Assembly: GCA_964408085.1 (NCBI GenBank) | Contig: CAYOYB010000002.1 | Location: 1 to 64,000, forward strand | Length of the DNA: 64,000 nt | Origin: CAJLIR01 sp964408085 | GTDB taxonomy: Bacteria; Bacillota_I; Bacilli_A; RF39; UBA660 | Reading direction: 5' to 3' | Program-made: the position numbers and the translations under genes | Shown here: piece after piece, positions 53,814 to 63,315 of the stretch | Position numbering within the stretch: position 1 is the stretch's first letter | How the letters are laid out: the number at the start of each line of letters is the position of its first letter | Notes under the pieces: model-generated | The model's input: the letters and a program-made list of their open reading frames with translations, nothing else | What the model was told of the DNA's origin: nothing | Database searches by the model: none

Positions 53814-56771
53814 TTAATCCTTCTTTTTGAAAATAAATAGCTTACTAAAAACATAATTTAAAACAACAACAATGACTTGTACTAATATTTTAGAAATTAT
53901 ATCATTTATAGAAAATAAATCAACCAAGATATACATACATATCATATCAATAATTAAAGAAAGAATTCTAAATTTGACAAATTGGTAAATTTCACGAAGT
54001 AAATTATTATTATCTTTGACTTTAAAAACAAATAATTTATTTGTAATAAAAGCAAATGTGACAGCAAAAACCCAAGAAATAATATTACTAATTTGATAAT
54101 GAATATTGAATAAACTTGTAAAAATTGTATAAGATCCAATACTAACAATTGTCGTACAACCACCCATAAATAGGTAATTTATAATTTCTTCATATTTTTT
54201 ATACATTTTTATACCAAATTTAACTAATTTGTTATTCATAATTTTAGTTTTTAATAATTCAAAATGATTATTAATAATAATAGAAATAATAAATAAAATA
54301 ATACCTATAAGCGAAATAATTTTTCCAAGTAATAAGAATGGCGTATGATAAACTATTTCTATATTATGTTCACCACTTTTAATTTTAGTACCAATAAATC
54401 CATCATTAACATTTTCTAATTCAGCTTTATAATCATCAATATAAATTTCAAATCCTTTATCGTAAGGAATCTTTAAAATTAAATAACCATCATTTTTAAC
54501 ATTAATATTGCCAATTATTTTATTCCCTTTGGTTTTTTCATAATCGATATTTAGCTCATCGACATCATCATTTAACTTTGTAATCATATCATAATCTAGT
54601 GTATAAGCTTTAATATTATCAATCAAAAACTCACCTTGACTAAACTCAATATTTAATTCTTCAATATCTGGAGTAGATAATACATAATTAAAGGTATAGT
54701 TATTATTATGATACTTCCAACTCTTACAAGTTAATTTATTTTTAATACCATTAATTATAATATAAGTATCACCTCTAGAACAACTTTGGGATAATTTCAT
54801 ATCAAAAGAAATGATTAATACTTTATTATTTAATTTATTTTCTAAAGGAATATTAAGCGTTTTTCCCCTAATTAGCTCAAAATAGTAGGCATCATTTTCT
54901 TTTGTAAATTTTAAATCAGAAAATTTTGATTCTAGTGAAGAAATGTCATAAGTTTCAAGCTGTGATTCATATTTATCATTATTTTCTTCATCAACTACTA
55001 CATAATTTAATAATGCTTCAATATTGTATGGATAAGATAGTTTTTCATAATCACTATAACTTAATAATTTTTCAGTTGCATAGCCAATTGGTAATGCATT
55101 TTCGTTTTTATAAATTTGATAATCTTTACTATCACTTATTAATTCATAGCCAAGATTAGAATTATTTTTAGTAATAATATATTTTTCACCCATATAGATT
55201 TGATATAAAAGATTATTTGTTTCGCCATTAATAACTGAATTACGATATGGAATTTCATTTTGAAAAACATTGACATAAAAATTATTATAATGACCATTAT
55301 AAGTTGATGAATAAAGACTAGATTGATAATAATGCTCATTATATATTTTATTACTAGTTGATAGCGGACTTAAATTATTATTAATTCGATAAAAACTTTT
55401 ATCATTTTCAATTATTTTATTTATATTACTATCTATATCTGAATTAAAATATTTTTCATAATCACTCTTTAAATATAATGTATCATTAAAATTAACAATG
55501 AGACAATTTACAATACTAATAATTACTAATGGGACATAAATTAATCCTCTCTTGTTTTTTAAATGGTATAGTCCAATACTAATTATAATAATTAAACTAT
55601 CAAGCAAAAATAAATTGAAAGTTTTATGACTATTCATAAAATAACTAACACTAATTAAGATAATCATAGTAATAATGATTTTTTTTAAAGGAATTTCATT
55701 ATCAAAAATTTTTGTTAAATTACAACTTATAATATAACACATTAGTGGTAAAAATGGGATTAATGCTTTCGCATTTATATATAAAGTTCCATTTAATAAG
55801 TATAAAAATATAGGAAGACAGAAAATTAATATTAAACAATAACTTAAAAACTTTTTATCTTTATTTCTATGAAACACCATACCTATTAGTGATATTATCG
55901 CAATGCTAGTTAGCCCTATACCATAACTATTATATAATAGATAACCAATATCAAATTTAGGAATAAATAATGATAAAATATTTAAATCTTTAGTTGTAGC
56001 ATTTCGACCTGATAAAATTGTTGAAAAGACTGGTAGTAACAAAACAGCCGCAATTAAAATACCTAAAATAATAAAATAAATAAATTTAATAATATTTAAA
56101 CAAAAATCTTTTAAATTAAATTTTTCGTTTAAAGACAAATATTTATAAATAAAATAAATTCCTAATACAATAATTCCAGATACACTATAATAATAACTAG
56201 TAAAAATCATAAGAATTGTAGATAATGTAATTAAATAAAATTTTTTATCTTTAAAATATTTATCTACTCCCATCAATCCTAATAATAAAAATGGCATATA
56301 ATTTATAAACATAATATGTCTATGACTGTGTAGAATTAATGGTGAAGCTGATACAAATATAAATGTTGTTAAAAAACAAATATTTGAAGTTATACCATTA
56401 TTCCTTAACCATTTATAAAATAAAACTGCACTTATAATAACTACAAGAATACTTGAAATAATAACATAATGCATCATATCAATAAACGGTAATAGATAGG
56501 AAATTAAAATAATCGGATTCAGTAAACCATAATAAGCAAAATTAAATATATTTTGACCTCCACCAATATTTAAAGCAAGTTCAGGAATAAGTTTACCTGT
56601 TGAATAAAACAGATTTCTAAAATATTCAGCTAAAAGAAAATGTTGATCTTTCCAATCAGTAGTAGAACCATATATATATTTTCCTCTTGTTAGGATTAAA
56701 ACAACCGCTATAACAAATAGTGTTAAAATAGTTATATTTATATAATCTTTTTTATTAAATTTTTTGTTCAT
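53814..56771 (-). CDS. YfhO-type membrane protein fused to a GtrA domain
   Basis: A 985-residue protein. Residues 1-about 400 hold about twelve helices with DWKDQHFLLAEYFRNLF and SLNIGGGQNIFNFAYYG, a YfhO pattern. The external middle part includes YIIINGIKNKLTC and ends at IYIDDYKAELENV. After one helix (about 830-850), the last 120 residues are a four-helix GtrA domain (INYLFMGGCTTIVSIG, then FAFITNKLFVFK). GtrA proteins are thought to flip lipid-linked sugars and YfhO to transfer them, so the fusion joins flippase and transferase. ATG 56771 follows GAGG; one base separates it from the PIG-L stop. Confidence 0.88.
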   Translation of the reverse strand: MNKKFNKKDYINITILTLFVIAVVLILTRGKYIYGSTTDWKDQHFLLAEYFRNLFYSTGKLIPELALNIGGGQNIFNFAYYGLLNPIILISYLLPFIDMMHYVIISSILVVIISAVLFYKWLRNNGITSNICFLTTFIFVSASPLILHSHRHIMFINYMPFLLLGLMGVDKYFKDKKFYLITLSTILMIFTSYYYSVSGIIVLGIYFIYKYLSLNEKFNLKDFCLNIIKFIYFIILGILIAAVLLLPVFSTILSGRNATTKDLNILSLFIPKFDIGYLLYNSYGIGLTSIAIISLIGMVFHRNKDKKFLSYCLILIFCLPIFLYLLNGTLYINAKALIPFLPLMCYIISCNLTKIFDNEIPLKKIIITMIILISVSYFMNSHKTFNLFLLDSLIIIISIGLYHLKNKRGLIYVPLVIISIVNCLIVNFNDTLYLKSDYEKYFNSDIDSNINKIIENDKSFYRINNNLSPLSTSNKIYNEHYYQSSLYSSTYNGHYNNFYVNVFQNEIPYRNSVINGETNNLLYQIYMGEKYIITKNNSNLGYELISDSKDYQIYKNENALPIGYATEKLLSYSDYEKLSYPYNIEALLNYVVVDEENNDKYESQLETYDISSLESKFSDLKFTKENDAYYFELIRGKTLNIPLENKLNNKVLIISFDMKLSQSCSRGDTYIIINGIKNKLTCKSWKYHNNNYTFNYVLSTPDIEELNIEFSQGEFLIDNIKAYTLDYDMITKLNDDVDELNIDYEKTKGNKIIGNINVKNDGYLILKIPYDKGFEIYIDDYKAELENVNDGFIGTKIKSGEHNIEIVYHTPFLLLGKIISLIGIILFIISIIINNHFELLKTKIMNNKLVKFGIKMYKKYEEIINYLFMGGCTTIVSIGSYTIFTSLFNIHYQISNIISWVFAVTFAFITNKLFVFKVKDNNNLLREIYQFVKFRILSLIIDMICMYILVDLFSINDIISKILVQVIVVVLNYVFSKLFIFKKKD

Positions 56772-56772
56772 A

Positions 56773-57483
56773 TTATACCTCGCTATTGTATTTAATCCAA
56801 TTTTCATATTTAAACATATGGTTTAATCCATCTGCAACAGATTTTTGACTAGTATAATACTTATAAATAATATCGTTTTTCTTAGTGTAGTTTTCTTTCG
56901 ATATTTCTGTAAGTTCAGATTTAACATCATCGATTTTATCAGCCTTATAATATTTACCAAAGAAATATAGATTATTTTTATTTAAATAGTTATTTTTATA
57001 TACATCAGTTACAATATTATGAGTCATTTTATGATGAATATGACCATATTCACCATTCTCATTATGTGTTACAATCAATTCCCAATCCTTCATTGTTAAT
57101 ATTCGTTCAACATCTTTTGTAATATCATCATAAACAGTATCCCAATTATCACGTTCCCCATTTGTCTTATCAGGATAATCAAGCATAATATATTTATCAC
57201 CTGTAGCAGCCATGACATTTTTGAATTCTTCAACTCTATCAGCTCTAGAACCACAAGTAACACAAACAACTAAATAATCATCGTCAATTAAATGCGACCC
57301 TCCCCAAATCATATCATCATCAGGATGAGCTACAAACATAACTTTATTTACATTTGCTAAATCCACATCAAAATTTCTTAGTTCATTTATATTAATTTGT
57401 TTTTTATTTTTAATTATTATAACGCCTATAGTAATACTACTTATTAATATAATTAAACTAACAAAAAAAATAATCTTTTTCAT
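56773..57483 (-). CDS. PIG-L family deacetylase
   Basis: A 236-residue deacetylase of the PIG-L/LmbE type with an N-terminal membrane anchor (about 4-24), the zinc motif AHPDDDMIWGG (about 58-68) and the third ligand H in EYGHIHHKMTH. It removes acetyl from N-acetylglucosamine-type groups. Its place just before the YfhO-GtrA gene suggests modification of the same lipid-linked sugar or surface glycan. Confidence 0.9.
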   Translation of the reverse strand: MKKIIFFVSLIILISSITIGVIIIKNKKQININELRNFDVDLANVNKVMFVAHPDDDMIWGGSHLIDDDYLVVCVTCGSRADRVEEFKNVMAATGDKYIMLDYPDKTNGERDNWDTVYDDITKDVERILTMKDWELIVTHNENGEYGHIHHKMTHNIVTDVYKNNYLNKNNLYFFGKYYKADKIDDVKSELTEISKENYTKKNDIIYKYYTSQKSVADGLNHMFKYENWIKYNSEV

Positions 57484-57552
57484 ATAACCACCATTTATAA
57501 TTATACTACAAAAATTATTTTTTTTAATTACTTTTTCGTAATAATTGGATGT

Positions 57553-57966
57553 TTATTTCCAATTTTCCATACTACCTAAATCATAAACGTTTACATAACC
57601 TAAATCAAGAAGTTTTAAAGCAGCACTTTTACTACGACTTCCACTTCGACAATAAACGATTAAATTAATATTTTTAGCAAGTTCTATATCTTCTAGTTTA
57701 TCTAATGGAATAGAAATAGCGCCTTCAATGTGCCCACCATTATATTCAGCTTCACTTCTAACATCAACTAAGAAAGTATTACCATTATAAATTAAATTTT
57801 TGGCTTGATCATAATCAACTGTTTGATACTTTCCAACACACTTGCAATTCTCGATTTTATTACAATGACATAATTCGCCAACATCTAAATTTTGCTCATA
57901 ATTTTTGCCACAACCTGTTATTAATAATATAGTAATACTCACTATAAAAATTAATGATTTTTTCAT
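57553..57966 (-). CDS. Rhodanese-domain lipoprotein
   Basis: A 137-residue lipoprotein with lipobox LLITGCGK and a single rhodanese domain carrying the active-site Cys loop VYCRSGSRS. Between them is a Cys-rich linker (CHCNKIENCKC), unusual for the family and possibly metal-binding. ATG 57966 is used for its ribosome site. It overlaps neither neighbour and starts directly after the ABC permease. Confidence 0.88.
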   Translation of the reverse strand: MKKSLIFIVSITILLITGCGKNYEQNLDVGELCHCNKIENCKCVGKYQTVDYDQAKNLIYNGNTFLVDVRSEAEYNGGHIEGAISIPLDKLEDIELAKNINLIVYCRSGSRSKSAALKLLDLGYVNVYDLGSMENWK

Positions 57967-57967
57967 A

Positions 57968-59290
57968 TTATTCACTCTTTCTAGCAGCCTTAAACATTTT
58001 CTTCCATAATCCTTTTGATGAATAATTTAAAATCCCAACTTTATAAATACGCATACCATATTTTATTAATAAATAATTGATTACTATCATAATAAGAATT
58101 GAAATAATTGTTTCTATTATACCAATTTGTCCTAAAATTAATAATGATGGAGCTAAAATAGCAGAAATGAATGGTACAAAAGCAAATATTTTAATAAATA
58201 ATGCTCCATTAAATACCGATGCCATCATTGCTAAATAATAACCAACTAAAGAAATAATCATAATTGGGGTTTGTAATTGTTGGAAATCTTCAGTATTAGT
58301 TGTCATTGAAGCTAAAACACCTGCCAAAAGCGAATAAGCAATAAAAGTTAAAACCATTAAAATTAAAATCATTGGAATTATATAAATTAATTGACTACCA
58401 AGATTAGAATTCATAATTTGATTTAAAACGTCGCCAACCTCAGAACCTAAACCATTTACAATTGAATTTCCACCAATAGCGTTTCTTATAAACATTCCTA
58501 AAGCAGCATAAGCTACTAATAAAACACCTTGAATTAAAACAAATAAATTACCAGCGACAACTTTAGAGAAAAAATGTGTTTTTGGTGATACGTTAGAAAT
58601 AATAATCTCCATTCCTCGAGTTGTTTTTTCATCATTAACCTCAGCTCCAATCATTTGAACTAAGAAAATTGATAGCATAAAGAATGGTAAAATTATAACT
58701 GGAAATACAGTTGTCATAATCATATTGGTATTTTCATCTTCTGATTTTTCATTTTCATTTAAAATTTCTCGTTCAATTTCAATTGGTTCATAAATTTTGT
58801 TAAATTCTTCTATTGAAATATTAGAATCTAATATATTTAAACTAACTTTTGTATTAGTTAAAGCATTAGTTATTAATTGATAATCCATTGTATCAATAAA
58901 ACTTTGGCTAGTAATTTTAGCAGTTAATCCCTTATCACTTTTATCTTCTAAGTGAATAACAATAATATCTTTATCTTCTTCAATTAAATCATTTACTTTA
59001 TCAGCATCATCGTATTTGATTACTTCGAAAGCTGATTCATCAGAGTCAACTATTTGCAAGCTAGAAGCATTTAATTGTTCAGCTAAAATATCGTAAGCTC
59101 TTTCAGTATCATCAATAACATATACTTTTTGAGCATTATCAAAATCTCCTCCAAAGAAAGTTATAATACTATCGATATTAATAATTCCTACAACAACTAA
59201 AGCAATAATAATATTAGCAACTAAAAACCATTTTGTTTTTACTTTTCTTTTTAAACTAACACCTATTAGATAATTTAGTTTACTTTTCAT
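57968..59290 (-). CDS. ABC-2 type permease (NatB-like)
   Basis: A 440-residue permease: one N-terminal helix (about 20-40), a large external domain, then about five helices from residue 190, with the MIGAEVNDEKTTRGMEIIISNV region typical of NatB/YhaP permeases. Export substrate unknown. ATG 59290 follows AGGTGAAGC and overlaps the ATPase gene end by 11 bases. Confidence 0.88.
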   Translation of the reverse strand: MKSKLNYLIGVSLKRKVKTKWFLVANIIIALVVVGIINIDSIITFFGGDFDNAQKVYVIDDTERAYDILAEQLNASSLQIVDSDESAFEVIKYDDADKVNDLIEEDKDIIVIHLEDKSDKGLTAKITSQSFIDTMDYQLITNALTNTKVSLNILDSNISIEEFNKIYEPIEIEREILNENEKSEDENTNMIMTTVFPVIILPFFMLSIFLVQMIGAEVNDEKTTRGMEIIISNVSPKTHFFSKVVAGNLFVLIQGVLLVAYAALGMFIRNAIGGNSIVNGLGSEVGDVLNQIMNSNLGSQLIYIIPMILILMVLTFIAYSLLAGVLASMTTNTEDFQQLQTPIMIISLVGYYLAMMASVFNGALFIKIFAFVPFISAILAPSLLILGQIGIIETIISILIMIVINYLLIKYGMRIYKVGILNYSSKGLWKKMFKAARKSE

Positions 59291-60179
59291 ATGCTTCACC
59301 TACTTTCGCTACAAAAATTTCATTTAATGATGGTTCTTCAACTACAAATTTAGTAATATTTTTATTTTTACTTACCACTTTAAATACTTTATCTACACTG
59401 TCAATACTATCAATTTTAACTTCAAACTCATCTGATTTTTCAGTAACTTCTAAAACACCATCAATTTTTTCTAATGTTTCTTTAGAAATATCTCCTTTAA
59501 TTAAAATGTTTTTCTTACGATACTGTTCTTTAATATCACTAATGTAGCCATCAATTACTGCTTTTCCTCTTAACATTACGACAATTTTCTTACAGAATAG
59601 TTCGACATGATTCATTTGGTGTGATGAAAAAATAATCATACTACCACGAGAAGCCATTTCAAGAATCATTTCTTTAAATAACTCAATATTAATAGGATCT
59701 AAACCAGAGAATGGTTCATCTAAAATAAGTAATTTAGGATCATTAATAAGCGCTGTTATAAATTGAATCTTTTGTTGATTACCTTTTGATAGTTCTTTTA
59801 TCTTTTTATCCTTATATTCACTTATACCAAATCTTTCAAGTAACGTATCTAATCTAGATAAGATATCACTATCACTCATTCCTTTTAATGTACCATAAAA
59901 TAAACATTGTTCCCTAACAGTCATTTTTGTAAGTAGGCTTCTTTCTTCTGTTAAAAAACCAATTTGGTCAGTTACACTATAATCAATTTTTTTACCATCT
60001 AAAGTAACATTACCACTTGATGGTTCTAAAAGTCCCATAATCATTCTAAATGTTGTTGTTTTTCCGGCACCATTTACTCCAAGAAGTCCAAATATTTCGC
60101 CTGGTTTTACTGTAAACGATAAATTATCAACAGCTTTAAAGTCATCATAATATTTTGTAATTTTATCTACTTTTAACAT
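59280..60179 (-). CDS. ABC transporter ATP-binding protein (NatA-like)
   Basis: A 299-residue ATPase: Walker A GVNGAGKTTT, Q-loop region, signature LSKGNQQK, Walker B LLILDEPFSGLDP and switch SSHQMNH. The C-terminal 80 residues are an added domain as in NatA/YhaQ. Partner of the following permease. Confidence 0.93.
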   Translation of the reverse strand: MLKVDKITKYYDDFKAVDNLSFTVKPGEIFGLLGVNGAGKTTTFRMIMGLLEPSSGNVTLDGKKIDYSVTDQIGFLTEERSLLTKMTVREQCLFYGTLKGMSDSDILSRLDTLLERFGISEYKDKKIKELSKGNQQKIQFITALINDPKLLILDEPFSGLDPINIELFKEMILEMASRGSMIIFSSHQMNHVELFCKKIVVMLRGKAVIDGYISDIKEQYRKKNILIKGDISKETLEKIDGVLEVTEKSDEFEVKIDSIDSVDKVFKVVSKNKNITKFVVEEPSLNEIFVAKVGEAYEK

Positions 60180-60278
60180 AAATTCCTCCTATAACTAGTC
60201 TAAATTATACTCTTTTTTAGTAATTATTTCAATAATTGTTATAGTTTTATAATATTAAATTTTATTTTTAAACAAACA

Positions 60279-60308
60279 AAAAATCATAAAATTTAATTTA
60301 TGATTTTC
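60279..60308 (-). terminator. Terminator after the gene ending at 60298
   Basis: Ten-base stem AAATCATAAA/TTTATGATTT, followed by a T run on the minus strand. It overlaps the stop codon. Confidence 0.75.
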
Positions 60309-60828
60309 TATTACTAAAAAAAGGGAATTTATTTTCAATTTGTTTAACTAGTTGCGAATTCTTTTCTACTTCCTCTACTGGCAAATTTAAGAAACTTGCC
60401 ATTTCTGATATTCCTGATGTTGATTGAAGACAATATTCCCTAACATAAATAACTTGACTAACACTTGTTGCTAGCTCAATAGTATCATTAGAATCTAAAG
60501 CTTCTTTAAACAGAATATCACTAACATTTTTAATTATTCTTTTGGTATCTTTAGATAATTCAATAAATTTATTATCAGTTACTTCGCCTATTTGATACAA
60601 ATTTTTAATGTCTTCTTGTAAATTAAATGATATAGGTAACTTTTTACTAGATAAAAAATGAAAACCATAATCAATTCCAAATGATAATCCAAAATGGAAT
60701 AATATAACCATCATTGTTTGGATTTTAATATTTATATTTTTATCACTAAAATTTGGATTTTCTCTATAAAATAACCTATATATTTCTATAAGTACTTTCA
60801 TTTCTTTAGAAATATTTTGTGCATTCAT
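60298..60828 (-). CDS. Hypothetical helical protein
   Basis: A 176-residue mostly helical protein with a hydrophobic central segment (MMVILFHFGLSFGIDYGFHFL, about 39-59). No motif is recognised. A C-terminal KQIENKFPFFSNRK tail. Own terminator, apparently a single-gene unit. Confidence 0.6.
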   Translation of the reverse strand: MNAQNISKEMKVLIEIYRLFYRENPNFSDKNINIKIQTMMVILFHFGLSFGIDYGFHFLSSKKLPISFNLQEDIKNLYQIGEVTDNKFIELSKDTKRIIKNVSDILFKEALDSNDTIELATSVSQVIYVREYCLQSTSGISEMASFLNLPVEEVEKNSQLVKQIENKFPFFSNRKS

Positions 60829-60872
60829 AATAAATTCACCTTTCTAATCAATTCTTTTATCCTTTATACATT

Positions 60873-61571
60873 TTAACTCATCAATTGTTTAACATAAGGA
60901 TTTTTTATGCTAGAACTCATGAAGTCATTTTGCTTTAAAATTTCTTTAACCTTTGTTTGCCATTCATCTCCAAATAATTTTTGTAGTTCATTTATACCAT
61001 CCTGATTATAAGATGTTACTTTTTGAAATTCAAAACACTTTTGTAATTCTAAATAGTAGTCTTTAATGCTTCTTTTTTGTTTATTTATATTTCTGTGTTT
61101 AAACATACTAAGTTTTATCTGTGCACTTGATAATTTACTCTCATCATGAGTTTCTACATATTCAGCAAGTAAATTATTAATATCATTTAATGGTGAAATA
61201 TCTCTATAATTATTTATATCATATTTCAAATCTTCTTCACTAAATAAACTCTCAATTTGATCTTCATTTCCACTTAAAATATCATCTATTATTTTAATAA
61301 TATTAGGAAAATAATATTTATCATAAGTATATTCATAATAGTTAGTATCAGGCCACCCCATATTCTCTTGTATATGATGTAACTCTCCCATCTTCATATT
61401 TTTAATAATTATTTGATTATCCGAATGAGGGAGAAAGTCAGCAAATACGCCCTTACAATGTTCAATTATACTACAGTTTTCAATTATTTCTTCACGTATT
61501 TTTTTTAATTTTTTACTATCTATCTTTACTGTATATTCTATTAAAACTCCATTTTCATATTTATATAGCAT
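60873..61571 (-). CDS. Hypothetical protein
   Basis: A 232-residue soluble protein, not recognised. The N-terminal half is beta/alpha (LYKYENGVLIEYTVKID; HIQENMGWPDTNYYEY) and the C-terminal half helical with a W near the end (FGDEWQTKVKEI). It starts two bases after the AAA-CYTH gene stop, so probably co-transcribed. Confidence 0.65.
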   Translation of the reverse strand: MLYKYENGVLIEYTVKIDSKKLKKIREEIIENCSIIEHCKGVFADFLPHSDNQIIIKNMKMGELHHIQENMGWPDTNYYEYTYDKYYFPNIIKIIDDILSGNEDQIESLFSEEDLKYDINNYRDISPLNDINNLLAEYVETHDESKLSSAQIKLSMFKHRNINKQKRSIKDYYLELQKCFEFQKVTSYNQDGINELQKLFGDEWQTKVKEILKQNDFMSSSIKNPYVKQLMS

Positions 61572-61573
61572 TT

Positions 61574-62656
61574 TTACCTCCTATTTAATTTCTTTGATAA
61601 CATGAAATTATAGTAATCTTCTCTATCAGTTACATCACCAATAATTGGTATATCGCTTGGTAATTTATTTAGAGATGAACATTCTGTTTCCATCAAACAT
61701 AAGCCATTTGGAAATATATCTATTTTAAAGTATTGATTATCATAAAGAACAAAATTTCTTTCCTTTTTTATCCCATACATACTACCAAAATTATCTAAAA
61801 TAAACTTGGAATATTTTTTTTCATCAATACTATGATTTTCTAAAATTGTTTTTTGGCTTTTACCAGTTATTCCTTCTAAAGTTGCTGTATAATGACTACA
61901 ATTATTTAAAGTTTTTTTACGAACTCTATATATATTATCTTGAATTGGTAAATATTGTTGCTCTATATCGAAAGTTTTGTGTAGATACGTAGTTAATAAT
62001 CTTTCCATATATTTATAATCCAACAAAAACTTTTTTTGTTGTTTTAATTTTTCCTTTTTAAGCATATTTTCAATTATATTCAATGTTTGTGCTATTTTAT
62101 AATCAAAGTCAACATCATTAGTAACAATATCTAAATAATCATGCCCAAGCCACGCAAATTGTGTTTTTAAATCTAATGCTCTAGCCTCTTCTATGGTTTC
62201 AGTTCTAGCATTATTATTGGATAATGTATAAAACTGTTCTGCTCCATTTGCAGCAGTTACAAGATGAGTAATTGCATCATATCTTTCTAACAAAAATATT
62301 TCTTGCATATTCTTATCATGCAAAAGCCTATTAAAATCTAACTCAGTTAAATAGGCTTTATTATCCATAATTCCTCTATCATGAATAACAATTGTATCTT
62401 TAGTATTATCAAATACACTATTACCAAGGATATTTTCTTTCATTAACTGATAATCAAAAATAATTTTTTGAAATTCAAAAGGATCTATTTTATTTTCACC
62501 AAATGGCTTTATTCCACTATTAATTAATTCAGTTGCACTTTCATTGATTATAATGACATTATATCCAAGTTTTTCAAAATGATTTTTTATTGAATTAATA
62601 GATTTTGATTTACCAGCACAAGGACCACCTGTTAAAACTATTTTCTTAACTATCAT
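61574..62656 (-). CDS. AAA-type NTPase/kinase with C-terminal CYTH-like domain
   Basis: A 360-residue two-domain protein. The N-terminal domain is AAA_28/adenylate-kinase-like: Walker A VLTGGPCAGKS, NESATELI, and VIHDRGIMDNKAYL. The C-terminal half (about 205-355) has a CYTH-type arrangement: FDIEQQYL, YRVRKKTLNN, HYTATLEG and a late MEXE-like LMETECSS. Such fusions are thought to act on triphosphate-containing molecules; the substrate is unknown. ATG 62656 follows GGAG; it is 15 bases after the tdk stop. Confidence 0.75.
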   Translation of the reverse strand: MIVKKIVLTGGPCAGKSKSINSIKNHFEKLGYNVIIINESATELINSGIKPFGENKIDPFEFQKIIFDYQLMKENILGNSVFDNTKDTIVIHDRGIMDNKAYLTELDFNRLLHDKNMQEIFLLERYDAITHLVTAANGAEQFYTLSNNNARTETIEEARALDLKTQFAWLGHDYLDIVTNDVDFDYKIAQTLNIIENMLKKEKLKQQKKFLLDYKYMERLLTTYLHKTFDIEQQYLPIQDNIYRVRKKTLNNCSHYTATLEGITGKSQKTILENHSIDEKKYSKFILDNFGSMYGIKKERNFVLYDNQYFKIDIFPNGLCLMETECSSLNKLPSDIPIIGDVTDREDYYNFMLSKKLNRR

Positions 62657-62671
62657 AATTATCACTCCATA

Positions 62672-63253
62672 TCATTTTTTTAAAACATTCTCAATATAGC
62701 ACTTCCCACATAATGATTCATATTTTATTGAATCATTATCATCTATAGCAATAGATTCACCATCACTGATATATTTTCCATTAACAATTCTAGCATTAAA
62801 CTTAGCTTTTTTACCACATGAACAAATTGTTATAATTTCTTCTATTTCATCAGCTACCTCCATTAGTCTTTTGCTACCAGTAAATAAATGACTTTTAAAA
62901 TTTGTTCTGATACCATAGCATATAACAGGTATATTAAATTTTTTCGTAATAAACCATAATTCATCAATTTGTTTTTCAGTTAAAAATTGTGCTTCATCAA
63001 CTAGAATACAATCGACATTCTTGATAATTAAACTATTTTTATCACTAAATAAACTCTCACTATCCCCTAACAATAAATCAACTTTAGAGGAAATTCCTAT
63101 ACGAGATACAATTGTATCATTACCTTTCGTATCAACTTTTGGTTTTATGATTATACATTTTCTATCCTTCTCTTTATAATTATGATTTACCTGTAAAAGA
63201 ACTGTACTCTTTCCAGCATTCATTGCTCCATATCTAAAATATAACTTTGACAT
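62672..63253 (-). CDS. tdk: Thymidine kinase
   Basis: A 193-residue type II thymidine kinase: P-loop GAMNAGKST, lid and DEAQFL motif, and zinc ligands CSCGKKA and CGKCY. Makes dTMP from thymidine in salvage. ATG 63253 follows AGAGGTAACA; the 20 upstream residues are excluded because they are encoded by the palindrome at 63271-63291. Confidence 0.95.
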   Translation of the reverse strand: MSKLYFRYGAMNAGKSTVLLQVNHNYKEKDRKCIIIKPKVDTKGNDTIVSRIGISSKVDLLLGDSESLFSDKNSLIIKNVDCILVDEAQFLTEKQIDELWFITKKFNIPVICYGIRTNFKSHLFTGSKRLMEVADEIEEIITICSCGKKAKFNARIVNGKYISDGESIAIDDNDSIKYESLCGKCYIENVLKK

Positions 63254-63270
63254 TGTTACCTCTTTTCTAT

Positions 63271-63291
63271 CAAGTGTAAATTTTACACTTG
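63271..63291. promoter_or_regulatory. Perfect 21-bp palindrome upstream of tdk (candidate operator)
   Basis: CAAGTGTAAA, one base, TTTACACTTG: ten-base arms with no mismatch, 17 bases upstream of the tdk ATG and 25 bases downstream of the NrtR-like frame. The length and central AT-rich dyad suit a winged-helix repressor dimer. A hairpin in the mRNA is the alternative. Confidence 0.6.
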
Positions 63292-63315
63292 TACATTTTT
63301 TAGAAAAATGCATTT

